Origin: an uncultured Bacteroidia bacterium
Lineage (GTDB): Bacteria > Bacteroidota > Bacteroidia > Bacteroidales > UBA932
Reading direction: 5' to 3'
NCBI GenBank assembly: GCA_902768985.1
Contig: CACXNA010000005.1
Coordinates: 106,664-170,663, forward strand
Length of the DNA: 64,000 bases
The notes under the pieces were generated by a model, which did no database searches, had not been told where the DNA came from, and worked only from the letters and a program-made list of their open reading frames with translations. Shown piece after piece: positions 51,351 through 60,884 of this stretch (position 1 is its first letter; every line of letters begins with the position of its first letter). The position numbers and the translations under genes are program-made.

Positions 51351-52475
51351 ATGGAACTCTTCGACGTATATTCCCTCTTCGACGTCACGCCGGTGAAGGC
51401 GAAAGGCTGCACCGTCTGGGACGACAAGGGGCAGGAGTATCTTGACCTCTACGGCGGCCACGCCGTGATTTCCGTCGGCCACTCCCACCCTCAGTACGTG
51501 GCGGCGCTGACGGAGCAGCTGAACAAGATTGGCTTCTACTCCAACAGCGTGCGCAACCCCCTGCAGGAGGAGCTGGCGCGCCGCATCGGCGAGGTCAGCG
51601 GCTATGAGGACTACACCCTCTTCTTGGACAACAGCGGCGCCGAGTCGAACGAGAACGCCGCCAAGCTGGCGTCCTTCGCTACCGGCAAGGACCGCATCAT
51701 CGCCTTCCGCAAGAGCTTCCACGGCCGCACTTCCGGCGCCGTGGCGCTGACGGACAACCCCGCCATCGTCTCCCCCTTCAACGCGCATCACCGCGTGACC
51801 TTCGTCGACCTGAACGACGGCGACGCCGTGCTGGACGAGCTGAGCAAGGGCGGCGTGGCCGCGGTCATCATCGAGGGCATCCAGGGCTGCGGCGGCATCA
51901 ACCTGCCGACCAACGGTTTCATGCAGGCCCTGCGCCGCATGTGCGACCAGTATGGCGCTGCGCTCATCCTCGACGAGGTGCAGAGCGGCTACGGGCGCAC
52001 GGGCAAGTTCTTCGCCCACCAGTGGGCGGGCATCAAGCCCGACATCATCACCATGGGCAAGGGCATCGCCAACGGCTTCCCCTGCGGCGGCATCCTCATC
52101 TCCCCGCGCTTCCAGGCGCGCAAGGGCATGCTCGGTACCACCTTCGGCGGCAACTACCTCGCCTGCGCGGGCGCGCTTGCCGTGCTCGACATCATCGAGC
52201 AGGAAGGCCTGATGGCGAACGCCCTCGCCGTCGGCGAATATATTAAGGAAGCGCTTCCGAAGAGCGATCGCATCAAGGAAGTGCGCGGCAAGGGCCTGAT
52301 GCTCGGTATCGAGTTCAACGAGCCCGTCGCTCCCCTGCGCCAGAAGCTCCTCTACGACAAGCACATCTTCACCGGCGTGGCCGGTCAGAATATGATCCGG
52401 CTCCTCGCCCCGCTGTGCCTGACCAAGGCCGAGGCGGACCGGTTCCTCACCGCATTCTCAGAAGTCCTCGCATAA
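51351..52475 (+). CDS. argD: N-acetyl(succinyl)ornithine aminotransferase
   Basis: 374 residues, class III PLP aminotransferase. GCTVWDDKGQEYLDLYGGHAV opens the protein. FLDNSGAESNENAAKLA, RSFHGRT-like KSFHGRTSGAVALT, ILDEVQSGYGRTGKFFAHQ and the PLP-lysine block ITMGKGIANGFP (K237) follow. It converts the acylated semialdehyde to acylornithine with glutamate. Its stop shares a base with the next ATG (TAATG). Confidence 0.93.
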   Translation: MELFDVYSLFDVTPVKAKGCTVWDDKGQEYLDLYGGHAVISVGHSHPQYVAALTEQLNKIGFYSNSVRNPLQEELARRIGEVSGYEDYTLFLDNSGAESNENAAKLASFATGKDRIIAFRKSFHGRTSGAVALTDNPAIVSPFNAHHRVTFVDLNDGDAVLDELSKGGVAAVIIEGIQGCGGINLPTNGFMQALRRMCDQYGAALILDEVQSGYGRTGKFFAHQWAGIKPDIITMGKGIANGFPCGGILISPRFQARKGMLGTTFGGNYLACAGALAVLDIIEQEGLMANALAVGEYIKEALPKSDRIKEVRGKGLMLGIEFNEPVAPLRQKLLYDKHIFTGVAGQNMIRLLAPLCLTKAEADRFLTAFSEVLA

Positions 52476-53437
52476 TGAAATCATTCTTTCACGTCAGCGA
52501 TATCGGCGACCTCGGCGCAGCGCTCGAGGAAGCGAAGCAGGTCAAGGCCAATCCCTTCGCCTGGAAGCACCTGGGCGAGAACAAGACCATCATGCTGGTC
52601 TTCTTCAATAGCAGCCTCCGGACGCGCCTGAGCAGCCAGAAGGCGGCGCTCAACCTCGGCATGAGCCCCATCGTGCTCAACATCGGCCAGGACAGCTGGA
52701 AGCTGGAGACCGAGATGGGCGTGGTGATGGACGGCGACAAGTCCGAGCACCTGCGCGAGGCCATCCCCGTGATGACCAGCTACTGCGACATCATCGGCAT
52801 CCGCTCCTTCGCGGGCCTGCAGGACCGGGAATTCGACTACAGCGAGACCGTCCTGAAGCAGTTCGTGGAGTATGGCGGCAAGCCCGTCATCAGCCTCGAA
52901 TCCGCCACGGTGCACCCCTGCCAGGCCTTTGCGGACCTGATCACCATTGAGGAATACCGCAAGAAGAAGCGCCCCAAGGTGGTGCTGACCTGGGCTCCGC
53001 ACCCGCGCGCCCTGCCCCAGGCTGTCCCGAATTCCTTCGCGGAATGGATGAATGCGGCGGACGTGGACTTCGTGATCACGCACCCGCACGGCTACGAGCT
53101 GGATCCCGCTTTCGCGGGTAATGCGCCCGTGGAATACGACCAGATGAAGGCCCTGGAGGGCGCCGACTTCGTCTATGCCAAGAACTGGAGCTGCCCGGGC
53201 GTGACCGATCCCGCCCAGTACGGACAGATCCTGAGCAAGGACATGGGCTGGACGGTGGATGCCCGCCACATGGCCGTGACCAATAACGCTTACTTCATGC
53301 ACTGCCTGCCCGTGCGGCGCAACATGATCGTCTCCGACGAGGTGATCGACGCCCCCACGAGCCTGGTCATCCCGGAAGCGGCCAACCGCGCCGTCTCCGC
53401 GCAGGTGGTGATGAAACGGATGCTGGAAAGCCTATGA
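52475..53437 (+). CDS. argF': N-succinyl/N-acetyl-ornithine transcarbamylase (ArgF' type)
   Basis: 320 residues, strongly like the Bacteroides fragilis succinylornithine transcarbamylase along its length. The carbamoyl-phosphate motif FFNSSLRTR is at 43-51. MDGDKSEHLREAIPVM lies near 85-100, LTWAPHPRALPQAVPNSF near 170, and the C-terminal HCLPVRRNMIVSDEVI near 275. It carbamylates acylornithine, so deacylation happens after this step. Residue 90, a proline in the B. fragilis enzyme and the reported acyl-specificity switch, is serine here. The longer upstream frame lies within argD and is not used. Confidence 0.92.
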   Translation: MKSFFHVSDIGDLGAALEEAKQVKANPFAWKHLGENKTIMLVFFNSSLRTRLSSQKAALNLGMSPIVLNIGQDSWKLETEMGVVMDGDKSEHLREAIPVMTSYCDIIGIRSFAGLQDREFDYSETVLKQFVEYGGKPVISLESATVHPCQAFADLITIEEYRKKKRPKVVLTWAPHPRALPQAVPNSFAEWMNAADVDFVITHPHGYELDPAFAGNAPVEYDQMKALEGADFVYAKNWSCPGVTDPAQYGQILSKDMGWTVDARHMAVTNNAYFMHCLPVRRNMIVSDEVIDAPTSLVIPEAANRAVSAQVVMKRMLESL

Positions 53438-54213
53438 TCAGTCTCTACAAGATCGGTGGCAACGTGGTGGACGACCCGCAGGCGCTTGAGCGCTTCTGCG
53501 CGGAATTCGCGGCCCTGCCGGGCCCGAAGGTCATCGTCCACGGCGGCGGCGTGCGCGCCAGCCAGGTACAGAAAGCCCTCGGGCAGGAGCCCGTCAAGAT
53601 CGAGGGCCGTCGTGTCACGGACGCGGCCACGCTCGAGGTCGTGACGATGGTCTATGCCGGCTGGTGCAACAAGGACATCGTCGCCCGCCTGCAGGCGCAT
53701 GGCTGCAACGCCATCGGCTTGTCCGGCTGCGACGGCAGCGTGGTCACCGCGCGCAAGCGCGCCCCGAAAACCCTCTCCGACGGCGTCACCGTCGTGGATT
53801 TCGGTTTCGTGGGCGACGTCACGGCGGCCTCCGTCAACGTCCCCTTCATCCAGCTGCTCCTGGACGCCGGCCTGGTGCCGGTGTTCAGCGCCATCAACCA
53901 CGACGGCGCCGGCCAGCTGCTCAACACGAACGCCGACACCATGGCGGCGGCAATTTCTGTCGCTTTGGGCGCAAAATTATTTTATTGTTTCGAGAAAAAT
54001 GGCGTACTTTGTGACCGGAATGACGACGACAGCGTCATCCCCTCCCTCGATCCGGCCGGATTCGAGCGCCTCAAGGCGGAAGGACGCGTCGCGGAGGGGA
54101 TGATTCCCAAGCTGGAAAACTCCTTTGCAGCCCTGCGGGAAGGCGCCTGCGGGGTCGTCATCCGGAACGCCGCCAACCTGCTGGTACCGGGCGGCACAGA
54201 ATTGAAGATATGA
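53434..54213 (+). CDS. argB: N-acetyl(succinyl)glutamate kinase
   Basis: 259 residues, amino-acid kinase family. The start ISLYKIGGNVVDDP, the HGGG loop (IVHGGGVRASQVQKALG, about residues 32-48) and GRRVTDAATLEVVTMVYAG are typical. GLSGCDGSVVTARKR, LNTNADTMAAAIS and the late IPKLENSFAALREGACGVVI follow. It phosphorylates the acylglutamate. Four-base overlaps at both ends join it to argF' and argE. An AT-rich patch occurs near 53975-54010. Confidence 0.92.
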   Translation: MISLYKIGGNVVDDPQALERFCAEFAALPGPKVIVHGGGVRASQVQKALGQEPVKIEGRRVTDAATLEVVTMVYAGWCNKDIVARLQAHGCNAIGLSGCDGSVVTARKRAPKTLSDGVTVVDFGFVGDVTAASVNVPFIQLLLDAGLVPVFSAINHDGAGQLLNTNADTMAAAISVALGAKLFYCFEKNGVLCDRNDDDSVIPSLDPAGFERLKAEGRVAEGMIPKLENSFAALREGACGVVIRNAANLLVPGGTELKI

Positions 54214-55301
54214 ATTTGTACGAAGATTCCATCAACCTGCTGCGGCAAATGGTCCGCATCCCTTCCCTCTCCGGGCAGGAGGCGGCGGTGGCCGCCTGCG
54301 TCCGGGAAGCGCTGGCCGGTTTCGGAATCCCGTGCGAAGAAGTCCGAGGCAATCTGCTGGCGCTGAACCGACGTTTCGATCCGTCCAAGCCCACGATTGC
54401 CCTGGATGCCCATCTTGATACGGTTCCTGTCAATCATGGCTACACCCGCGACCCGTACGATTCGGGGAACGATCCCGATATTGTTTATGGACTTGGTTCC
54501 AACGATGATGGCGGAAGTGTAGTGTCTATGATTGCTGCTTTCCGCCATTTTTATGAGCAGGAGCTTCCCATCAACCTGATGCTGATCCTCTCCCGCGAGG
54601 AGGAGGTCAGCGGCCCCGACGGCACGCGCTGGATCTTCGCGCCCGACGGCCTGTTCGCGACGGACAGCCGCTGGCCCCGGCCGCAGTGGGTCATTGTGGG
54701 CGAGCCCACGCAGATGCGCGCCGCGACCAGCGAGCGCGGCCTGCTGGTGCTGGACGGCGAGGCGCAGGGCGTCAGCGGCCACGCGGCGCGCGGCGAGGGT
54801 GTGAACGCCCTCTACATCGCGCTGGACGATATCCAGGCCGTGCGGGAACACCGTTTCACGAAGCATTCCCCGCGCATGGGCGACGTCCGCCTGAGCGTCA
54901 CGCAGATCGAGGCCGGCCAGGCGCACAACGTCATCCCCGACCGCTGCCACTTCGTGGTGGACATCCGCCCCACGGAGCAGTATACCAACGAAGAGATCGT
55001 GGACGAGCTGCAGGCATTCTGCAAGAGCACGCTCAAGGCGCGCAACCTCGCGAACCGCTCCTCGGCCACGCGCGAAGGCTCCCCGCTGCTCCGTACCGCG
55101 GAAGCGCTGGGCATCGAGACCTTCTCCTCGCCGACCACCTCCGACTGGATGCGCATCCCCGTGGACGCCATCAAGATGGGGCCCGGCGACTCCTCCCGCT
55201 CCCACAAGGCGGACGAATTCATCCGCACGTCGGAGATCCGGGAAGGCATTGACAAGTATATAGCATTTATTGAGATGTTCTATGGCAACACTTTGGAATA
55301 A
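54210..55301 (+). CDS. argE: N-acyl-citrulline/ornithine deacylase, M20 peptidase family
   Basis: 363 residues, zinc-dependent M20 family. ALDAHLDTVPVN near residue 60 supplies the first metal ligand, GSNDDGGSVVSMIAAF near 96 the bridging aspartate, and LSREEEVSG near 131 the catalytic glutamate. HAARGEGVNALYIALDDI marks the dimerisation domain. With an ArgF'-type carbamylase upstream, the physiological substrate is probably acylcitrulline. It overlaps argH by twenty bases. Confidence 0.88.
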   Translation: MNLYEDSINLLRQMVRIPSLSGQEAAVAACVREALAGFGIPCEEVRGNLLALNRRFDPSKPTIALDAHLDTVPVNHGYTRDPYDSGNDPDIVYGLGSNDDGGSVVSMIAAFRHFYEQELPINLMLILSREEEVSGPDGTRWIFAPDGLFATDSRWPRPQWVIVGEPTQMRAATSERGLLVLDGEAQGVSGHAARGEGVNALYIALDDIQAVREHRFTKHSPRMGDVRLSVTQIEAGQAHNVIPDRCHFVVDIRPTEQYTNEEIVDELQAFCKSTLKARNLANRSSATREGSPLLRTAEALGIETFSSPTTSDWMRIPVDAIKMGPGDSSRSHKADEFIRTSEIREGIDKYIAFIEMFYGNTLE

Positions 55302-56601
55302 AGGTACTTCTGCGACGGAAGCAGTGGATCGTTTCACGGTCGGCAACGACCGCGTGCTCGACCTGCGCCTGGCGCGCTACGACGTGCAGGGCTCCCGCGC
55401 GCACATCAAGATGCTGGAGAAGATCGGCCTGCTCACCGCGGACGAGCTGCAGGCGCTTGACGCCGCCCTCGCCCGCATCGCGGAGCGCATCGAGGCCGGC
55501 GACTTCGTGCTGGAGCCGGACGTCGAGGACATCCATTCGCAGGTGGAGCTGCTGCTCACCCGCGAACTCGGCGAGATGGGCAAGAAAATCCACTCCGGCC
55601 GCTCCCGCAACGATCAGGTGCTCGTGGACCTGAAGCTCTTCCTGCGCGACGAGCTGAAGGGTGTGCGCGAGGAAGTGCTCGTGCTCTTCCGCACCCTCCA
55701 GGGTCTCAGCGAGCAGTATAAAGAGGTCCTCCTGCCGGGCTATACGCATGCGCAGGTGGCCATGCCCTCCTCCTTCGGCCTCTGGTTCGGCGCCTACGCC
55801 GAAGCGCTCGTGGACGACATGTACGGCCTGGGCGGCACCTACCGGATGGTGAACCGCAACCCGCTCGGCTCCGCCGCCGGGTACGGCAATTCCTTCCCCC
55901 TTGACCGCCAGATGACGACAGACCTGCTGGGCTTCGCCTCGCCGGTCTACAACAGCGTCGCCGCGCAGATGCAGCGCGGCCGCACCGAGCGCGCCGTGGC
56001 CTCCGCCCTGGGCGGCATCGCCCTGACGCTCAACAAATTCGCTGCCGACTGCTGCATGTACATGTGCCCGAATTTCGGCTTCATCCACTTCCCGGACGAG
56101 CTGACCACGGGCTCCAGCATCATGCCGCACAAGAAGAACCCCGACGTGTGGGAGATCCTCCGCGGCAAGTGCAACCGCATCCTCGCCTGCGAGAACGAAA
56201 TCGCCCTGCTCTGCAGCAACATGCCGCACGGCTACCACCGCGACTACCAGCTCCTCAAGGACATCCTCTTCCCCGCCCTGGAGCTGATGCACGAGTGCCT
56301 GCAGATGACGGACTATATGCTGCAGCACATCGAGGTCAACGAGAAGATCCTCGACAACAAGCTCTACGACTACCTCTTCACGGTCGAGGAAGTGAACCGC
56401 CGCACGCTCGCGGGCACGCCCTTCCGCGAGGCCTACAAGCAGGTGGGCATCGAGGTGAACGAGGGCCGCTTCCGCTACAGCGGCGGCGACAAGGCCACGC
56501 TCAAGGCCTCCGACCTGGGGCACACACACCTGGGCAGCCTGGGAAACCTTTGTAATGATAAGATCGCCGCGCTGATGGATGCGGCGTCCAATTGGAAATA
56601 A
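55282..56601 (+). CDS. argH: Argininosuccinate lyase
   Basis: 439 residues from the ATG at 55282. It releases arginine and fumarate. DVEDIHSQVELLLTRELG, KIHSGRSRNDQVLVDLKLF and GYTHAQVAMPSSFGLW are typical, with the signature GSSIMPHKKNPDVWE near 275. The fumarase/aspartase superfamily fold and length fit ArgH. Six bases separate it from carA; both genes begin with the same bases ATGGCAACAC. Confidence 0.95.
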   Translation: MATLWNKGTSATEAVDRFTVGNDRVLDLRLARYDVQGSRAHIKMLEKIGLLTADELQALDAALARIAERIEAGDFVLEPDVEDIHSQVELLLTRELGEMGKKIHSGRSRNDQVLVDLKLFLRDELKGVREEVLVLFRTLQGLSEQYKEVLLPGYTHAQVAMPSSFGLWFGAYAEALVDDMYGLGGTYRMVNRNPLGSAAGYGNSFPLDRQMTTDLLGFASPVYNSVAAQMQRGRTERAVASALGGIALTLNKFAADCCMYMCPNFGFIHFPDELTTGSSIMPHKKNPDVWEILRGKCNRILACENEIALLCSNMPHGYHRDYQLLKDILFPALELMHECLQMTDYMLQHIEVNEKILDNKLYDYLFTVEEVNRRTLAGTPFREAYKQVGIEVNEGRFRYSGGDKATLKASDLGHTHLGSLGNLCNDKIAALMDAASNWK

Positions 56602-56607
56602 AGAACT

Positions 56608-57684
56608 ATGGCAACACGCAAAAAAGCGACACTCGTCCTGCAGAACGGACGGAAAATGGAAGGCTGGAGCTTCGGCTACGACGGCCCCTGCAATGGAGAA
56701 GTGGTCTTCTCCACGGCGATGGTGGGCTATCCCGAGAGCCTCACGGACCCCTCCTATTCCGGCCAGATCCTCTGCGTCACCTACCCCCTCATCGGAAACT
56801 ACGGCATCCCGCCCATGGAAGTGGACGCCGACGGCATTTGCAAGACCTTCGAGTCTGAGAAGATCCATGTCCGCGGCCTGATCATCTCCAACTACAGCGA
56901 GGAATACAGCCACTGGGACGCCGTCAAGAGCCTCGGCGAATGGCTGCAGGAGCAGAAGATTCCCGGCATCTGCGGCATTGACACGCGTGCCCTTACGCAG
57001 ATGATCCGCGAAGAGGGTGCCATGCTCGGCCAGATCGTGCCGGAAGGCGCGGAGACGATTGGGAAGATCCCCGACCCCAACCTGGAGAACCAGGTGGCCA
57101 TCGTCAGCTGCAAGGACGTGATCCGCTACGGTAAGGGAGATAAGAAGGTGGTCCTGGTGGACTGCGGTGTCAAGCACCAGATCCTGCGCTGCCTGGTGCA
57201 GCGCGGCGTCGAGCTGATCCGCGTGCCCTGGGATTACGACTTCAACCAGCTGGAGTGGGACGGCCTGTTCATCTCGAACGGCCCGGGCAACCCGGCGCTC
57301 TGCGGCGTCACGGTGGAGCACATCCGCAAGGCCCTGGAGGGCGACAAGCCCGTCTGCGGCATCTGCATGGGCAACCAACTGCTCAGTATCGCCGCCGGCG
57401 CTTCCACCTATAAATTGAAATACGGTCACCGCTCCCACAACCAGCCGGTGCGCCAGGCGGGCACGAACAAGTGCTTCATCACCTCGCAGAACCACGGTTT
57501 CGCGGTGGACGACAGCCGCCTGCCGGAAGGCTGGGAGCCGTACTTCATCAACATGAACGACGGCACCAACGAGGGCATCCGCCACACCTCCAAGCCCTTC
57601 TTCTCCGCCCAGTTCCACCCGGAGGCCTCCAGCGGCCCGGTGGACACGGAATTCTTCTTTGACGACTTTATCTCCAGATTATGA
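56608..57684 (+). CDS. carA: Carbamoyl-phosphate synthase small subunit
   Basis: 358 residues. The N-terminal domain has VVFSTAMVGYPESLTDPSYSGQIL and GICGIDTRALTQMIREEG. The class I glutaminase domain has FISNGPGNPALC, the nucleophile in GICMGNQLLS (cysteine about 254), NHGFAVD and the His/Glu pair in AQFHPEASSGP. It supplies ammonia to CarB. Carbamoyl phosphate made here feeds ArgF' in the same operon and also pyrimidine synthesis. Confidence 0.96.
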   Translation: MATRKKATLVLQNGRKMEGWSFGYDGPCNGEVVFSTAMVGYPESLTDPSYSGQILCVTYPLIGNYGIPPMEVDADGICKTFESEKIHVRGLIISNYSEEYSHWDAVKSLGEWLQEQKIPGICGIDTRALTQMIREEGAMLGQIVPEGAETIGKIPDPNLENQVAIVSCKDVIRYGKGDKKVVLVDCGVKHQILRCLVQRGVELIRVPWDYDFNQLEWDGLFISNGPGNPALCGVTVEHIRKALEGDKPVCGICMGNQLLSIAAGASTYKLKYGHRSHNQPVRQAGTNKCFITSQNHGFAVDDSRLPEGWEPYFINMNDGTNEGIRHTSKPFFSAQFHPEASSGPVDTEFFFDDFISRL

Positions 57685-60600
57685 TCGACTCCAACATAAA
57701 GAAAGTTCTGGTGCTCGGCTCGGGCGCCCTCAAGATCGGCGAGGCCGGCGAATTCGACTACAGCGGCTCGCAGGCCCTCAAGGCCCTCCGCGAGGAGGGC
57801 ATCAAGACGGTCCTCATCAACCCCAACATCGCCACGGTGCAGACCTCCGAAGGCGTCGCCGACAAGGTGTACTTCCTGCCCGTGACCCCCTTCTTCGTGG
57901 AGAAGGTCATCAAGAAAGAGAAGCCGCAGGGCATCCTGCTTTCGTTCGGCGGCCAGACCGCACTCAACTGCGGTGTGGAGCTCTACAAGAGCGGCATCCT
58001 CGAGGCGAATAACGTGCAGGTGCTCGGCACCCCGGTCCAGTCCATCATCGACACCGAGGACCGCGAGCTCTTCGTGGAGCGCCTGGACGAGATCGGCGTG
58101 AAGACGATCAAGTCCCACGCCGCGGCCAATTTGGAAGAGGCCCGCGCCGCCGCGCGCGAGGTCGGCTATCCGGTCATCATCCGCGCCGCCTACGCGCTGG
58201 GCGGCCTGGGCTCCGGCTTCTGCGAGAACGAGGCGGAGCTGGACACGGTGGCCCGCAAGGCCTTCTCCTTCTCCCCGCAGGTGCTCGTCGAGAAGTCCCT
58301 GCGCGGCTGGAAAGAGATTGAGTACGAGGTCGTCCGCGACCGCTACGACAACTGCATCACGGTCTGTAACATGGAGAACTTCGACCCGCTCGGCATCCAC
58401 ACCGGCGAGAGCATCGTGGTGGCTCCTTCGCAGACCCTGACCAACGACGAATACCATTACCTGCGCAAGATCGCCATCGACATCGTCCGCCACGTCGGCA
58501 TCGTCGGCGAGTGCAACGTGCAGTATGCCTTCAGCCCGGACGGCGAGGACTACCGCGTCATCGAGGTGAACGCCCGTCTGAGCCGCTCCTCCGCCCTGGC
58601 CTCCAAGGCCACGGGCTATCCCCTCGCCTTCATCGCCGCCAAGCTCGGCCTCGGCTACGGCCTCTATGAGCTGAAGAACTCCGTGACCAAGACCACCCCG
58701 GCCTTTTTCGAGCCGGCGCTGGACTACGTGGTCTGTAAGATCCCCCGTTGGGACCTCGCCAAGTTCAAGGGCGTGTCCCGCGAGATCGGCTCCAGCATGA
58801 AGAGCGTCGGCGAAGTGATGGCCATCGGCCGCAGCTTCGAAGAGGCCATCCAGAAGGGCCTGCGCATGATCGGACAGGGCGCCAACGGCTTTGTCTGCAA
58901 CAAGCCGTTCAACGGTGACAACCTGGACGAGGCGCTCAAGACGCCGACCGACACGCGCATCTTCGCCATCGCCGCCGCCTTCGAGGCCGGCTACAGCGTG
59001 GACCGCATCCACGAGCTGACCAAGATTGACCGCTGGTTCCTCTGCAAGCTGGCCGGCATCGCGAAGACCTACCACGAGCTCGGCGCCTGCACGAAGCTGA
59101 CCGACATCAGCTTTGACCTCCTGAAGAAGGCCAAGTGCCAGGGCTTCTCGGATGTCCAGATTTCCCGCCTGACGGGTGCTCCCGAGGCCAAGGTGCGCGA
59201 GCTGCGCGCCTTCCTGGGCCTGCGCCCGCACGTCAAGCAGATCGACACCCTGGCCGCGGAATTCCCTTCTTCTACCAATTACCTTTATCTGACTTATAAC
59301 GGTGAGACGGACGACGTCGACTTTGAAGACGGCTCCAACACCGTCATCGTCCTCGGTTCCGGCGCCTACCGCATCGGCAGCTCCGTGGAGTTCGACTGGT
59401 GCGGCGTGAATGCCCTGAATACCCTGCGCAGCAGCGGCTACAAGGCCATCATGATCAACTACAACCCCGAGACCGTCTCCACCGACTACGACGTCTGCGA
59501 CCGGCTCTATTTCGACGAGCTGAGCTTCGAGACGGTGATGGAGATCTGCGCGATGGAGAAGCCTTACGGCGTGATCGTGAGCGTGGGCGGCCAGATTCCG
59601 AACAACCTGGCCGTGCCTCTGATGCGCGCCGGCGTCCACATCCTCGGCACGACTGCCCACGACATCGACCGCGCGGAGGACCGCAACAAGTTCTCCCAGA
59701 TCGTGGACAAACTGGGCATCGACCAGCCGCGCTGGAGCGAGCTGACCACGATGGCCGACGTGGACAAATTTGTCGACGAAGTCGGCTTCCCAGTGCTCGT
59801 GCGTCCTTCGTACGTGCTCTCCGGCGCCGCCATGAACGTCTGCTACAGCAAGGAGGACCTCCGCATCTTCCTCGACATGGCCGTCGAGGTCTCCGAGGAG
59901 CATCCGGTGGTCATCAGTTCCTTCATGCAGCGCTGCAAGGAGCTGGAATGCGACGCCGTGGCCGATGGCGGCAAGGTGATCGCCTACGCGATCTCCGAGC
60001 ACATCGAGTTCGCGGGCGTGCACTCCGGCGACGCCACCATCCAGTTCCCGCCGCAGAAGATCTACGGCATCACGGCCGCCAAGATCCGCAAGACCGCGGC
60101 CGCCATCGCCGCCGAGCTGCATATCACCGGCCCGTTCAACATCCAGTTCCTCGCCACCGACAACTACATCAAGGTGATCGAGTGCAACCTGCGCGCCTCC
60201 CGCAGCTTCCCCTTCGTATCCAAGGTCTTGAAGGTCAACTTCATCGACCTGGCCACGCGCTGTATGCTCGGCCAGCGGCCGGAGAAGATCGACATCGATC
60301 CCTTCGAGCTCGACTACGTGGGCATCAAGTGCTCCCAGTTCTCCTTCGCCCGCCTGGGCAAGGCGGACCCGGTGCTGGGCGTGGACATGGCCTCCACCGG
60401 CGAGGTGGGCTGCATCGGCGACAACCTCAATGAGGCGCTGCTCAAGTCCATGCTTTCCGTGGGCCACCGCATCCCGCAGAAGTCCATCCTCATCTCTTCG
60501 GGCAACCCGATCCAGAAGGCGGACCTGCTGCGCGCCTGCCAGCTCCTCGCGGAGAAGAACTATACGATCTACGCCACGGGCGGTACGGCCAAGTACCTGA

Positions 60601-60884
60601 ATGAGAACGGCGTACCGGCCATCCAGGCCCTCTGGCCGAACGAAGAGAAGTTCGGCGCTCCGGCTGCCCTGGACCTGATCCGCAAACATGAAGTTGAACT
60701 TGTGATCAACATCCCTAAGAACTTCACGCACAGCGAGCTCAGCAACGGATACCAGATGCGTCGCGCGGCCATCGACTTCAACGTGCCGCTCATCACCAAC
60801 AGCCGCCTCGCCACGGCCTACATCCGCGCCTTCTGCGCGGTTCCGCTGGACGAGATCAGCATCAAGAGCTGGGATGAGTACTAG
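57681..60884 (+). CDS. carB: Carbamoyl-phosphate synthase large subunit
   Basis: 1067 residues with the duplicated ATP-grasp layout: carboxyphosphate half (about 1-400), oligomerisation part (400-545), carbamoyl-phosphate half (545-930) and a C-terminal MGS-like allosteric domain (ATGGTAKYLNENGVPA near 972). Halves start VLGSGALKIGEAGEFDYSGSQ and VLGSGAYRIGSSVEFDWCGVN. The allosteric domain is present, so UMP/ornithine-type control is possible. Overlaps carA by four bases and the EamA gene by eleven. Confidence 0.97.
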   Translation: MIDSNIKKVLVLGSGALKIGEAGEFDYSGSQALKALREEGIKTVLINPNIATVQTSEGVADKVYFLPVTPFFVEKVIKKEKPQGILLSFGGQTALNCGVELYKSGILEANNVQVLGTPVQSIIDTEDRELFVERLDEIGVKTIKSHAAANLEEARAAAREVGYPVIIRAAYALGGLGSGFCENEAELDTVARKAFSFSPQVLVEKSLRGWKEIEYEVVRDRYDNCITVCNMENFDPLGIHTGESIVVAPSQTLTNDEYHYLRKIAIDIVRHVGIVGECNVQYAFSPDGEDYRVIEVNARLSRSSALASKATGYPLAFIAAKLGLGYGLYELKNSVTKTTPAFFEPALDYVVCKIPRWDLAKFKGVSREIGSSMKSVGEVMAIGRSFEEAIQKGLRMIGQGANGFVCNKPFNGDNLDEALKTPTDTRIFAIAAAFEAGYSVDRIHELTKIDRWFLCKLAGIAKTYHELGACTKLTDISFDLLKKAKCQGFSDVQISRLTGAPEAKVRELRAFLGLRPHVKQIDTLAAEFPSSTNYLYLTYNGETDDVDFEDGSNTVIVLGSGAYRIGSSVEFDWCGVNALNTLRSSGYKAIMINYNPETVSTDYDVCDRLYFDELSFETVMEICAMEKPYGVIVSVGGQIPNNLAVPLMRAGVHILGTTAHDIDRAEDRNKFSQIVDKLGIDQPRWSELTTMADVDKFVDEVGFPVLVRPSYVLSGAAMNVCYSKEDLRIFLDMAVEVSEEHPVVISSFMQRCKELECDAVADGGKVIAYAISEHIEFAGVHSGDATIQFPPQKIYGITAAKIRKTAAAIAAELHITGPFNIQFLATDNYIKVIECNLRASRSFPFVSKVLKVNFIDLATRCMLGQRPEKIDIDPFELDYVGIKCSQFSFARLGKADPVLGVDMASTGEVGCIGDNLNEALLKSMLSVGHRIPQKSILISSGNPIQKADLLRACQLLAEKNYTIYATGGTAKYLNENGVPAIQALWPNEEKFGAPAALDLIRKHEVELVINIPKNFTHSELSNGYQMRRAAIDFNVPLITNSRLATAYIRAFCAVPLDEISIKSWDEY

